Shown here in pieces: positions 22,844-33,253 of a stretch of 64,000 nucleotides of DNA (positions are counted from its first letter, which is position 1; each line of letters starts with the position of its first letter). The stretch covers positions 744,001 through 808,000 of the forward strand of contig JAPDOI010000144.1 in assembly GCA_029168955.1 (NCBI GenBank), written 5' to 3'. Source of the DNA: Aplectana chamaeleonis. Its lineage: Eukaryota > Nematoda > Chromadorea > Rhabditida > Cosmocercidae. The position numbers were made by a program, and so were the translations under genes. The notes under the pieces were generated by a model. That model ran no database searches. It saw nothing but the letters and a program-made list of their open reading frames with translations, and was not told where the DNA came from.

Positions 22844-23062
22844 TTACAAAAAGTCTCTCATTTCAAATCTCGCGTAGATGGTTTGCCCGTTTTCAGACAT
22901 AATGATGTCGACCTCTAGAAATTTCAGAATCTCTTCCTCATTAGCCCACGCGTGGACGTCGTTAGCCGGGCGACAAGCCGCAAAGATGGGCGATGATATG
23001 AGAAAAACATAGCTAAATGAAAACATTTGGGCCAGTTTTCTTATCCAGACGATCGGAGGCAT
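22844..23062 (-). CDS. Hypothetical small ORF with signal-peptide-like start
   Basis: I do not recognise the product. The 72-codon frame starts with a basic residue pair and then a hydrophobic segment (MFSFSYVFLISSPIFAA) that could be a signal peptide, followed by a hydrophilic acidic tail. An alternative reading is that TTTTCATTTAG within it is a splice acceptor, which would destroy this frame. No neighbours support a gene model. Confidence 0.2.
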   Translation of the reverse strand: MPPIVWIRKLAQMFSFSYVFLISSPIFAACRPANDVHAWANEEEILKFLEVDIIMSENGQTIYARFEMRDFL

Positions 23063-23735
23063 GATTTATATGCACAGTCTGTTACGCGCTCTTCAGTCCA
23101 AATCTGGAAACATCGCAACTTTTCTTGCGAAGTTTCCGACACATCCTGATGACAGGAAGTGATCTATCGTTGGTAAAGCAACCTTTATTGGATATCAAGG
23201 TGGAGAGAGGGTGTTAAACGATATCCACGCGGCTACTTCACGCTTCAGATCTCTTACTCCAGTTGAAGTGCACGATGCATTTTTTTTTCGTTTTGATAGC
23301 GAATCGAGCCTCCAAAACACAGAACAATCGAGAACGTGTTTTCACTTTTTCTACTGACCCCGCAGGATCCCTATAATCATTCAAAATCCACTGCTAACAA
23401 AAAAAGGTCTCTTTGAAGATGTCCAAACTCGTACAAAAATTGGTGTACGAATTGTCCCAGGCCTGTTTTTTCGTCATTCGCAGTCACACTGGTGGCAGTC
23501 TGACTTGTTTTTGCGGATAGTGGCAGAGTGGTTCCTCTTTGCAACTTACTTATTTAGAGGTATCAAAATCTTTTAATAGGTAGCAGGGATGATCGGAGAT
23601 TCTATACCTATTACCAGATTCTCAATGGTTTCGGATCCCAATTTTCGGTTTTTCTAATATGAAACTGTCCTTGCGGAACATGTTCTCTAGAAAGTGAAAA
23701 CAAATCTGACCACTCCTGAGCTGCAGGCTTCGTCT
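23063..23735. other. Unannotated DNA
   Basis: No gene recognised. A short fragment near 23455-23495 (GGCCTGTTTTTTCGTCATTC) resembles the interior of the AGGCACAG TTAA family. Confidence 0.4.
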
Positions 23736-24163
23736 GGCGCTATTCATACTCCTCAACGCCAGCGCATCACGCGCGGGCGTGGCGTTGCAGTGTGAATACT
23801 TCCTACGCGCGTGACGCGCTCGCGGAGATCATGAATACTCCGGCGGCGACGCTATGGCGGAACGGAATTAAGTCGGCCTTGACCTTGCAAAGCAAACGAA
23901 TTCTGTGCGGTTCCATTAGAACTAATTCCTGAACTTTCCTCTGCACAGTCATGGTAGCAGAGGATAGTTCAGGAATAAGTTTCGATGGAATGGAATAAAA
24001 TTGATTATATACTAGTCATGATAATTATGAAAAAAGTCGCCACGGCCGTCGCCGTCATGGCAGAGCGGGCGTCACGCGTATGCCGCAAGGGCATTCATCT
24101 TCCGACGCCATGCCCTCGCGTCACGCGCGGAACACGCTGGCGCTCAGGAGCATGAATGGCGCC
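23736..24163. mobile_element. GC-rich inverted-repeat element, family Q copy 2
   Basis: Ends GGCGCTATTCATACTCCTCA and GAGCATGAATGGCGCC are inverted. Both ends are followed by palindromic ACGCGCG-type sequence. The centre contains a local inverted pair (GAACTAATTCCTGAACT and AGTTCAGGAATAAG) and the GGTAGCAGAGGATAGT word shared with copy 1. Non-autonomous. Confidence 0.65.
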
Positions 24164-26946
24164 TCATCGGACAGTTCTTCTACACAATTATACGAAAATG
24201 CTCAAGATCCGCTTACTACTAATAGGGTTCCTTTGAGCAAAACACAGAGAAATACGAGCGATGGCACCGCCCGCCCAGTGGAACTCAGTGGTTCATTTTT
24301 TTCCTGAGCCCCGTACAAGGGTTATTCAGACGCCTTGAGCACGAGTGAAGTATTCAGTTTCAGTTTTTATTATCTGGGAAATCCCAGCGGGACGTACTCC
24401 GCAGTGAACTGATTTGCCCCGAGGGGTTGTTCGAATGGCTAGTTACGAATCCATAACTTTTTCAGTTTCAGGGAGGGTACGAGAGAATGCGGTAAATATC
24501 ATACCGAGGCTGACCACACTAAACCGAAAAATCGAAAGCGGAACTCATACTCGTTGCGCAACCTCCTTCCATTATGGACGGTTTAAGTCGGCGTTCAGAG
24601 TTCGTTCGCAGCACGGCGCGGTGTTACAATCAGCCTACGTATCGGTCAAGCGACGTCGCGTCGCCTCGTCGCTGGGTGTTCACAGTAAAGACCTAGTGCA
24701 TACTTTCCACGGAAGGCGACGCGACATAGTGTTTGGTATACAAATCGACCGAGAATCGATATTGCTGATATGCACTGTCGCTGTCGCGCGTCGCGAGAAG
24801 TATGCTCTAAGGCGAAGAGGCACGATACATTCGAAATGACGCACCATTTGCGCGATTGCAAACTTGTAGCTGCTTTTCTTTAGTGTTTTTTTTCATTGAC
24901 AAAACCAAATTCAGCAATGAAAGGAATGAAATAAGCATAGATATCTAGGATTTAATGCTTTTGAAAGAATACGAAAAAACTGTTGGTATTTCTAGAAAAA
25001 TTTGCCCCTGCTTGTTTACGAGAAATTGTGTACCCAACGATTGTCACGTCGCACTGACATGTGCCATCGCGTCGATCCGCGGAAACTTCGAACGCCGCCT
25101 TAGACGGGGACAAAGACTTGGTGGTTTTCGTCTGGAGTTGGGAAAACGACAGCGAGGTGACCGCATCGCGGTATCTTCACAGTACGGTTCGAGTAACCTC
25201 GTAGGAAGAACGTAGTGCTCGGCTAATTTGCATCGACTCTTCTCAAGAGTTTAGACAATGCGAGCAGCGAACTGCGTCTACTCGCGCTGCAGCGAGGTGG
25301 TCCCTTTTAAGCAGGACTCTATACCGATAAATGAAGGCGAGCAGATTAGTGAACAGTTGGGCTAGCGGGCGCGGCAGGTTATGGTAACGGTGGAAATGGA
25401 GTTTACTCTAGAACAAAGAACTCAAGCAGAAATTCCAGAAAAAATTAGCTTTGAGGCGGAAAGTGAAACAAAGCAGACAGAACAAAAAACGGACGCTGGC
25501 ATCGAAGCAGTTCTGTACCCTCCAAGAATCTGCTGCCAATTGGTCTTTCTTGTGGATCAAAGTTGCGAAGAAACCCGTTTCCATCATGCGTGAAAAGAGC
25601 TCTCCCACAAGTACTAGAAAGGGTATATGTGTACCGTAGATCTTTGATCACTCACAAGTGAAAAAATAATCTTCAAAATGAAGACGGTAAGCAGCCAGAA
25701 GATCATAAATACGGCAGGTATCATCCTTGAAAAAGCACTCTGCAACACGGAGGAGACCTTGTACCATCTGGAACTCAAGCCAGTTCTATGAGGCTGCTAA
25801 AAAAAATTGTTGGATCATGACAAGAAGAATTATTGCAAGATCCCCTGTGGCGCCACACTGCTGCCTGCGGCGGTTCAGTCTGTATGCGGAGGAGACGATC
25901 GATGCCTGGATTGAGCTGCTGACGACGGCGTCAGCGATTGCAGGCTTGCTGGTGGCTTTCCGACCGGTCTTCTCTGCCCAATAAGTAGCAAAATGCGACA
26001 GATCCGCCATCGGACACCGTCGCTACAAAAACTCTGAGATTGTCTACATAAGGTCTACCTAAAGGGTGCACACGAAATCTCGAATAGTTCGGACAAGTCG
26101 GATGTGATCGCGAGAGACAGATGACATTACGCTAGAAGAGTCTAGGCAAAAGTCAGAAAGAAATTCTGGCCAATTCTTGATTCTTATTCAATTGTCGACT
26201 CCCTGATTTTTCTTTCGTTCTTGACGGAAACGGCAATTCTCTCAATGCCATCGCCAACTTCGATTAAATTGGGTTGGCACCAATGGAATGTTTCATGCAT
26301 GACCTCCCTCTAGATGCTGCATTGCCTCACTTTCTAATCAGCCATATTAGAAAGCTTCTGAAAGTTCGTCCAGTTTTTGACTCCCCATGCATTCTTTCTC
26401 GGTGGTTTTCTGTCCGACAGAAAACTTAACGCCCAATCTCACCCTTAAAAATCGGTTCACATTGAAATTTTGAATAATGTTCATATATGATGGATAGGTT
26501 CTGAAGCGCTGATTTTTTCGGAACTGAAAGGTGTACGATGAGAGATTGGATAAAGAGACGTTAACCTCCATATTTGCAAATTTCGCCCGTTTTCTCGCAG
26601 ATAACGATGCAGTTGTGCGGAGGGTAATGAACTGTATGTTCATTTGTTGGGTATTAGAAAGACCGTCCGTAAATCACAGAAAAAGTCAAGGACGAAGTCT
26701 TTGCATATCTGCGACTTTCGTGCACATTCGTTGGCACTCTTAGTTTAATGTTCGTAGAGAAGAAAATCCTTCTCTCTTGTGTTTTGAAGCAGCACGCGCT
26801 TAAGAAGGCTCTTACGTTCTTCCTCACTCACTGATGAAGTGCGGTCAGGATGAGGGCTCGATAAACCGGACATCGATCAAATTGAAGCCGCCCGAAATGG
26901 CGCTGAAGGCGGAAGGGACGAAGCCCGGTGGTCTGGCATTCCATAA
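24164..26946. other. Unannotated DNA, about 2.8 kb
   Basis: No gene recognised. A 141-codon frame at 24414-24839 is rich in Arg and lies in a GC-rich block with CGACGTCGCGTCGCC words, probably another MITE-like segment. A 70-codon frame at 25381-25593 and an 85-codon frame at 25727-25984 have no domain. Confidence 0.35.
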
Positions 26947-26948
26947 TA

Positions 26949-27946
26949 CAATACCCGCCCTAAGTTTTGTAAAAACGGGGAGCATCTGGCCAACTTGGCA
27001 AAAAAGCGTCCGATGCATGTAATTTTTTTGAATGAAGACTTTTCAAAATTTTGAAAACGCTATCGTATTCACAGATTAAATTGCTATGGTGGGTGTATCC
27101 GCGAAAGGGAGAGCTGCGGACCACTCAGAAGGGCCGCGCGCTTGTCGCGTGCGCCGATCGATCACCACATTTCTCGTGGGCGCACACGACGCAGCGCAGT
27201 CTGCTGACATGTCCGCAGCCATCCGTTTTCTGGTTACCAGAACTGTACCTATTTGCGCGACCTGTACATCGAAATTCCCTAAAAACGCTTTATTTTTGAA
27301 GAAAGAAGTTTTTGCTATTGTTTTTCAAAAACGTCGTGAGCGGCGAAGTGCTGCGAAACTTTAAGCAGTATTTGTACAAGTAATGGAAAAGCAACCTGTA
27401 TACTTTCTTCATAAATTATCTGCAGATGAGAGAATCTCAAGGTTTGTGTTGGTTGATATTTCGAAATCCTTAATTAAACACGCTTGAGAACTATCTGACA
27501 AGGGAACCACAATTAGCCATAGTAACCATTCGGAGTGAGATGTATACACGAGTGTAGATCCAGGTAAGGTAGTAAACATATATCAATACTAGCTGCCTAG
27601 ACCTCCCACAGAGAGCGCTGTGACCCGCCGAAGTTTGCTCCCGCAGAAGAGGGGATACGTCTACGCGGGGTAATCATTTTACGGTGTGGCAGCCATGATA
27701 TAGTGGTAGAGCTCTCGCTTCGTGAATGGGCTATGGAGGGTTCGATCCCCGAGCCGTGCGATATTTTTGCATTTTTAGTTTTCTCCTCGGAATTTAATGA
27801 TTTTCTTACCTTCGACATTTTTAGCACTTTCGCACATATAATCAGGTTTCGGAAATACAATTTTAGACACATTCTCTCGACGCATTCTGTTGCCTTGATG
27901 GAAGAATTGCGTTGTTTTCTCTTCGTTTGGCGTTGAAAATGGAGAG
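26949..27946 (+). repeat. Left terminal inverted repeat of the pogo-type element
   Basis: Pairs with 29960-30802. The outer part shows many substitutions and one ~165-bp GC-rich block lacking a partner. The inner 184 bp (27763-27946) are identical to the right arm. The tRNA-like segment lies between. Confidence 0.9.
27689..27759 (+). ncRNA. tRNA-like segment in left TIR, facing inward
   Basis: Contains A-box-like GATATAGTGGTAGAGC and B-box GGTTCGATCCC at tRNA spacing, with an anticodon-like arm CTCGC-TTCGTGA-ATGGG. The acceptor ends do not pair (5' GCAGCC against 3' GCCGTGC), so an ordinary functional tRNA is unlikely. A tRNA-derived Pol III cassette is inferred. It points toward the transposase gene. 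Confidence 0.5.
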
Positions 27947-28118
27947 AAAAACTTTTTATCTCTGTTGGAGCACTTGCACCCACAATAGAATGTTTAAGTG
28001 ACTCTAGTCAGGTGCAGTCTGAGCGGACTGTTAATCAACGGTGCTTGTGATATATTGATTAGAGAGATCATGAGATTTTCCCGTTCACGCGCCGTCTACC
28101 GCCTATTGATTATTCGCG

Positions 28119-29947
28119 ATGGTTTTCCGTCCTGAAAAGGTTGTTTCTCTATTAATCACTGAGTTTGGACAGCCTTTCGACTGTCAAGATGCTTGTCGCG
28201 AAGAGAAGAAGATTGCGGAAAAATTCATACGTATACTACGCGACTGCATCTTGGCACACTGCGACGCCGACTCGGAAGACCTGGATAGCGATGCTGCCGA
28301 TGATCCAGACTGGAACGGCGAAGACGATTACTTGGGTGGAAACTCCTCGGTTGAAACAGGCGAAGATGTAGTGATTTTCGGGGACGCTTATGTTCCAACG
28401 GCCAGGGTGTGTTTAACTACCACTAGTCAGCTTTGAGAATGTTTTTTGTTCCAAAATTCATTTTCCATTTGGACATAATCTAGGTTAAAGATGCTATTGC
28501 CTTCTATCGAGCATCAGTGAAGGGTAGTCGTACGCTGAAGGTTATGCAACATAATTTCCGATGGATCAAATGTTGGAATCATTTGACGAAATTGCGAGCG
28601 ATTGAGGAGCACGACGTGCAGAGGTTTCAGCGGGCCGCAAAACTTAAGAATCTCGCCAATCTGCTTCATGAAATTGTTCAGAGCAAGTTTCAAGCACGTG
28701 TGTACTAATGTAATAACACGGAGAATATTTTCACACAAATTCACTCGATTATTTTTGAAGGAGTATCGCTGCATGATCACGACCTTCGTTCGCTGGCTTT
28801 AAACCTCGCACGTCAACAAAACATTGAGAACTTTACGGCGAGCTCAACATGGATTGATTCATTCAAAAGATGTTATGGAGTCGTTTCAAGGAGAATTACA
28901 ACGTTCGTGACAAGACGGACGTTTAGATCCCGTGAAGATATAGAAATGCAGGCAAGAGAGTTCGTGGAATCCGTGAAAATCGACATGAGAACGCTTCCTT
29001 TGGTCTGTTTTTGTAATAGGGACCAATCCGGCTTTGCGAAAGAAATGAGCACGGCTCGAAGTCTGGCACCAGCCGGTTGTAAAAAGGTGAATAATAGCTA
29101 TTGCTTTGATTACCCCCTTCAATAAGCCAAATAACCGTCATCTGGCTTTATAGGTTGAAAGAATAGTGGATAGCAAAGCGGCAACCACGCACTCCTACAC
29201 AGTGTTGCCACTAGTCTACGCCGATGGCAGACTTGGAGACAAGCTGTTTGTCGTTTCGCAGGAAAGAAACGGAGTTTTCCCTCGTCAAGATCACTTTGAG
29301 GCTCCAAACCTCGTTGTTCGAGCTGGCACCACTCACATAATGACGAAAAATCACATGGTGGAGTGGTTGAGGAGCTGCGTATTTGTACCTGGAGGACCTC
29401 GTGAGACATATCTCATTGTGGACTCGTGGTCGTCATTTCGTGATGTCGAGACCATAAACAAAGCAGTTCTCGAAGGTAATTAATTCACTCTAGTCCTGTA
29501 GGTAAATTCCACTCATGCAAATCTAGTTTAGGCCATCGCGTAGTTGTACGGAACATCCCTCCTGGTGCAACGTCGATGATTCAACCTCTCGACGTCTTCT
29601 TTTTCGGGCCATTGAAGAATGTCATGAAGAGAATCCGAGCACATATACTCGTTAACGACATCGATTTCAATGTAGCACAAAGAGACAACATTCTCATGGT
29701 GATTTCGCAAGTCTACAGAATGTTTTGTGCGCCGAGATTTGTGAATTTCCTCAAGTACTCTTGGCATATGGCAGGGTACGTAGACGAGCGTCCAGGTCAG
29801 TTTGACACTCCGGAAGAATACCTATTCCGGCTTGAGGCCGCAGACTGTTTCGAGGACGGATGTCAGTGTACGGTTTTTATTCGATGCGCCGTTTGTGAAC
29901 ATCATTTGTGCTTTTCCCATTTTTTCGTATCGTTCCATCAGTGTTAA
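28119..29947 (+). CDS. CENP-B/Tc5-HTH DDE transposase, five exons, 521 aa
   Basis: Exons: 28119-28406, 28484-28697, 28761-29086, 29154-29475, 29532-29947. All four introns (77, 63, 67, 56 nt) are GT-AG and the joined frame is open from ATG to TAA. Exon 1 (residues 1-96) ends in an acidic stretch (DADSEDLDSDAADDPDW). Residues about 185-220 resemble the CENP-B/Tc5 helix-turn-helix (FTASSTWIDSFKRCYG, then VVSRRITTFV). The DDE_1-type catalytic core carries D255 (NRDQSGF), D366 (LIVDSWSSF) and D404 (TSMIQPLD), a DD37D spacing. The C-terminus has a Cys/His cluster (GCQC, IRCAVCEHHLCFSHFF, HQC) that may bind zinc. The protein should bind the element's ends and cut and paste it at TA. Exon joins are by eye; the 28706 TAA is avoided only if intron 2 is spliced. 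A domesticated CENP-B-like role is an alternative. Confidence 0.87.
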
Positions 29948-29959
29948 AATGAATTTTCG

Positions 29960-30802
29960 CTCTCCATTTTCAACGCCAAACGAAGAGAAAACAACGCAAT
30001 TCTTCCATCAAGGCAACAGAATGCGTCGAGAGAATGTGTCTAAAATTGTATTTCCGAAACCTGATTATATGTGCGAAAGTGCTAAAAATGTCGAAGGTAA
30101 GAAAATCATTAAATTCCGAGGAGAAAACTAAAAATGCAAAAATTTTGCACGGCTCGGGAGTCGAACTCTCCATAGCTCATTCAAGAAGCGAGAGCTCTAC
30201 CACTATACCACGGCTGCCACATCGTAAAATGATTACCCCGCGTAGACGTGTCCCCTCTTCTGCGGGGAGCAAACTTCGGCGGGTCACAGCGCTCTCTGTG
30301 GGAGGTCTAGGCAGCTAGTATTGATATATGTTTACTACCTTACCTGGACCTACAATCGTGTATACATCTCACTCCGAATGGTTACTATGGCTAATTGTGG
30401 TTCCCTTGTGAGAAGTAGGAGTTTTGTTACGAGAACCCCGGACTCCTAAATGAAGAATTTCGAAAATTCAACTTAAACAAACCTTGAGATTCTCTCACCT
30501 GCACCTATTTATGAAGAAAGCATACAGATTGCTCTTACAATACTTATGCAAATACTGCTCAAAGTTTCGCCGCGCGCGACGTTTTTGAAAACCGATTGCA
30601 AAAACTATTTCCTTCTAAAACAAAGCGATTTTAAGGAACTTCGGCCCACAAGTCAGGTAATTAGGTAGCAGTTTGGTCTGAGAATATGATAGCGTTCTCA
30701 GAATTCAAAAAACTCTTCACTCAAAAAAGTTACATGCATCGGGCGTTTTTTGCTAAGTTTGCCAAATGCTCCCCGTTCTTACGAAACTTAGCGCGGGTAG
30801 TG
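29960..30802 (-). repeat. Right terminal inverted repeat of the pogo-type element
   Basis: Inverse of 26949-27946. It begins 12 bp after the transposase stop codon, so the 3' untranslated region and polyadenylation site must lie inside this arm. 29960-30143 is identical to the inner left arm; the outer portion is diverged and ends GCGCGGGTAGTG next to TA. Confidence 0.9.
30147..30217 (-). ncRNA. tRNA-like segment in right TIR, facing inward
   Basis: Read on the minus strand it has A-box TGGTATAGTGGTAGAGC and B-box AGTTCGACTCC with an anticodon-like loop TTCTTGA (CTT at the anticodon position). Acceptor pairing is poor. It differs from the left copy at several positions while keeping both Pol III boxes. 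Confidence 0.5.
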
Positions 30803-31299
30803 TACAGTCTGGGATAAAATTACATCAACAAGATAAAAGCGAAGAAATGTATTCAGAGGTTTTCATCCTCTACAAAAAATTTGCAAGAAAATGCCACTGG
30901 CTTCTGAATGCTCTCATTGTCTTTGATACGGAAGAGGAGAAGTCGCATCATCTGTGCCGACAGATAGGTGTTATAGTGTTCGGACGATCAAAGCATAAAA
31001 ACGATTGTTTAACCACATTTTGTGCTTAAAATTTTGCATAGAGACTGACATCAAGTTTGTTAAATTACGTCTTAATGCGAAAGAGCTTTCAAAATATTTC
31101 CTCTGAGTTACACCACAGAAATCGTGAGAGAAGTTCGTGCAGTGGTTCTATCTCCACGTTTTTCTTGCACCGGGGCATGGTGTTCACATTCAGTGCCTCA
31201 AAGCCTTCTTCTTCTTTAAAGGCTTGGTTTTTTTCCTTTTTCCAAACCTGAATTCTCTTAAAGAGAAAAAATGGTTGTTGCACCATCCTCATGAGAAGG
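30803..31299. other. Unannotated DNA
   Basis: No recognised gene. Open frames at 30766-31029 and 31137-31439 lack domains. Confidence 0.4.
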
Positions 31300-31690
31300 T
31301 AGATCTGGCAATCGCAAAAGTAAAAATAACTGAAAACTTGGAGGAAAAAACACTCAAGAACAAGTCGTTATGTCCGCCCCCAACTATCGACATTTCTATA
31401 GATGCCCTAACGCCATCATTTATTTTGCTTCTAAACTGATTTCTCAGCACTTCTATAGACTACTGCATTCTTTAAGAACTGAAGAAAAGACGGGTAAATA
31501 AGCATTCATGAAAATCTCGCTAAGGGAGCGTTCGGACACCTGTAATCAGCTGTTTTACCGTTGTTTGTGCGCTTATATTACTAATTTTCACATTTTTTAA
31601 ACTTATTTTTTATTTTGTGAAGACCAAACCTGGATTCTCTTAAAGAGAATCCCGAAAATCATTTTTATAACGAACCCTGCCTTTGAAGGC
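31300..31690. repeat. Degenerate repeat shared with 33.9-34.26 kb
   Basis: Several words recur in the same order: GGTAGATCTGGCAATCGCAA against GTAGATTTGACCGCTACAA, then AAGAACAAGTCGTTATG against GAACAAGTTATCACTAAG. TGTCCGCCCCCAACTATCGA and an inverted GTTCGGACACCTG also relate it to the palindromic MITE at 11143. A GAACCCTGCCTTTGAAGGCA hairpin closes it. Confidence 0.4.
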
Positions 31691-32888
31691 AGGGTTCAGG
31701 AAGAATTTAGATTACAAGATTTCACGAACCGCACACCGTTTTTTTGCTCGAATTCTTTTCTGGGTCCACCTAAGAACGTAGGGAGAGTTTGTTCAGTTGA
31801 AAATGCCTTATTGTGAAGATAAATGAGGTCGAATGTCTCAAACTCCGTCAAAAGAAGCCGGTCCTCCGTCAGCCATCTGGCACAATTTGCTGTCAGTCAT
31901 CATCATATAAGTAACTGGTAGACAATTGATAGAGTATAGTTGAAATATGACTTTTCTACACACACCAGTAAACCTTTCCTCATCCACATACATATCACCT
32001 GAAAGAAAGATGAACTTCACTTGATTGTGAGATCGTTGGGCAACACAGCGATCTCTAACAATCGGCTCCTTCTTTCTCAAAAGACGATTGAAATATTTTC
32101 GGTCTGAAAAAAAAGTTTCAGTAATTTTTTCGCGGTTTTTTCTACGCAATTGTTATATAGGGTACTAGAGCTCTCATTATATATGGGAAACTCAAAAACG
32201 AAATCCATCGTGAATGATACCTTTAACGCATTCTTCAAAATGCCTTGCAAGTATCGGTTTTGGTAGTGTCAAAACTTGACAGCACCTTGCCTTTGAATGT
32301 TTTTCAGCAGTGGAGACCTGACATCCACAGAAGTGGTCAACTCCTCGCTATTTTTTTTTACTCTGCGCGACTTCCTGAAATGACTTCGGTCGGTTTTTTT
32401 TGTTGCTGTTGAACCTCGGTGGCAACAGATATAGCCTAGCTCCCTCATTTTGAGCGAGTCGAAGTAAGGCCTATCGGCCTTATCATATCAAATTCTCTTT
32501 AACACTGTTATATTTTGCCATACCCGACGGCTCCGCTGATGAGTCCGCCCGGACTCATCCGAGCAAGCTAGGCTTTGCATGCCCACCGAGTACAGACCAA
32601 ATCACCAAATCGCATATCAGTGCAGCTCCCTAGCTTATTGCACTTTTGATTCAACCAAAAAATAATGCCTTTCGAGACATGATTGTGTGTAGTAAAATAT
32701 TGATCGCCCGGAAACATCCTTTGTGAGGTAAGCGATAGATAGGTTGTAGAGCTATGGCTTTATCCTCCAATAAATCATAGTCGTTCCAGTGCAAAACATA
32801 AGAAAATATTGCGAGTCCAAAAAAAGAAAGACGAAAATTTGTTCAAGGTGTCTCCAGGATGTGATTCAGATAATGTTGCCAAAACATT
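31691..32888. other. Unannotated DNA, about 1.2 kb
   Basis: No gene recognised. Contains a perfect short hairpin near 32538-32559 with a hammerhead-like CTGATGAG that lacks the rest of a ribozyme core. Confidence 0.4.
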
Positions 32889-32890
32889 TA

Positions 32891-33104
32891 AAGTGCGGCC
32901 GGATAATACTGTCCGCTCACGCGGTCGGCGTGAGCGCCAGGACGCGGCTGAAAATTCAATGACTTGACTCGCGATCGATCAAAAGGAACAATACTGAATA
33001 AGATCCCCGTAAGCCCTCTGCACCTGAGGCAGGGATCATACGAGAAATGCCAGTTGTGACGGTCACTCGACCGCTTGGGCGGACAGTTTCATCCGGACAA
33101 ACTT
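32891..33104. mobile_element. 214-bp TA-flanked MITE
   Basis: Inverted ends of about 50 bp (AAGTGCGGCCGGATAATACT and, on the other strand, AAGTTTGTCCGGATGAAACT, then CTGTCCGC...GCGGTCG). TA lies immediately outside both ends. No ORF. Tc1/mariner or pogo mobilisation is inferred. Confidence 0.65.
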
Positions 33105-33253
33105 TACTCTCCCTGTGTGATACGACAGTCATACAAATTTGAAATTGTTATTGAGCGAAACTTAAATGAAGTTTTGTATATCAAAGATCTATGAAGCAAA
33201 GTAAACCGTTTGTTCAAAGTTGAATGGAGGTTTGATAAACTTTTTGTATGATT
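33105..33253. other. Unannotated spacer
   Basis: Short AT-rich gap between two MITEs. Confidence 0.4.

Larger units (their letters stand above)
26949..30802 (+). mobile_element. Pogo/Tigger-type DNA transposon with ~0.9-kb inverted repeats
   Basis: A 3.85-kb unit bounded by TA dinucleotides (26947-26948 and 30803-30804). The termini CAATACCCGCCCTAAGTTTT and (inverted) CACTACCCGCGCTAAGTTTC run on collinearly for about 1.0 kb on the left and 0.84 kb on the right. TA duplication and CA(N)TA ends fit the Tc1/mariner-pogo superfamily, and the enclosed gene encodes a matching transposase. The left arm has about 165 bp extra near 27090-27265. Such long arms are unusual for pogo elements, which normally have tens of bases. 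Confidence 0.9.

Noticed and set aside
24414..24839. 141-codon plus-strand ORF as a gene
   Set aside because: Arg-rich, no domain, overlaps GC-rich CGACGTCGC repeat-like sequence and has an open frame on the opposite strand.
27689..27759. Functional tRNA gene in the transposon arm
   Set aside because: Acceptor and T stems are poorly paired and the anticodon differs between the two copies, so it was called tRNA-like rather than tRNA.
28698..28760. In-frame stop (TAA at 28706) as evidence of a dead transposase
   Set aside because: A 63-nt GT-AG intron removes it and restores the family's expected HDHDLRSLAL context with correct phase, as the other three introns do.
32536..32562. Hammerhead-ribozyme-like CTGATGAGTCCG hairpin
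   Set aside because: The CTGATGAG box and a stem II follow each other, but the required GAAA after the stem is absent (GGACTCATCC instead) and no stems I and III could be formed. It is a simple palindrome GATGAGTCCG..CGGACTCATC.
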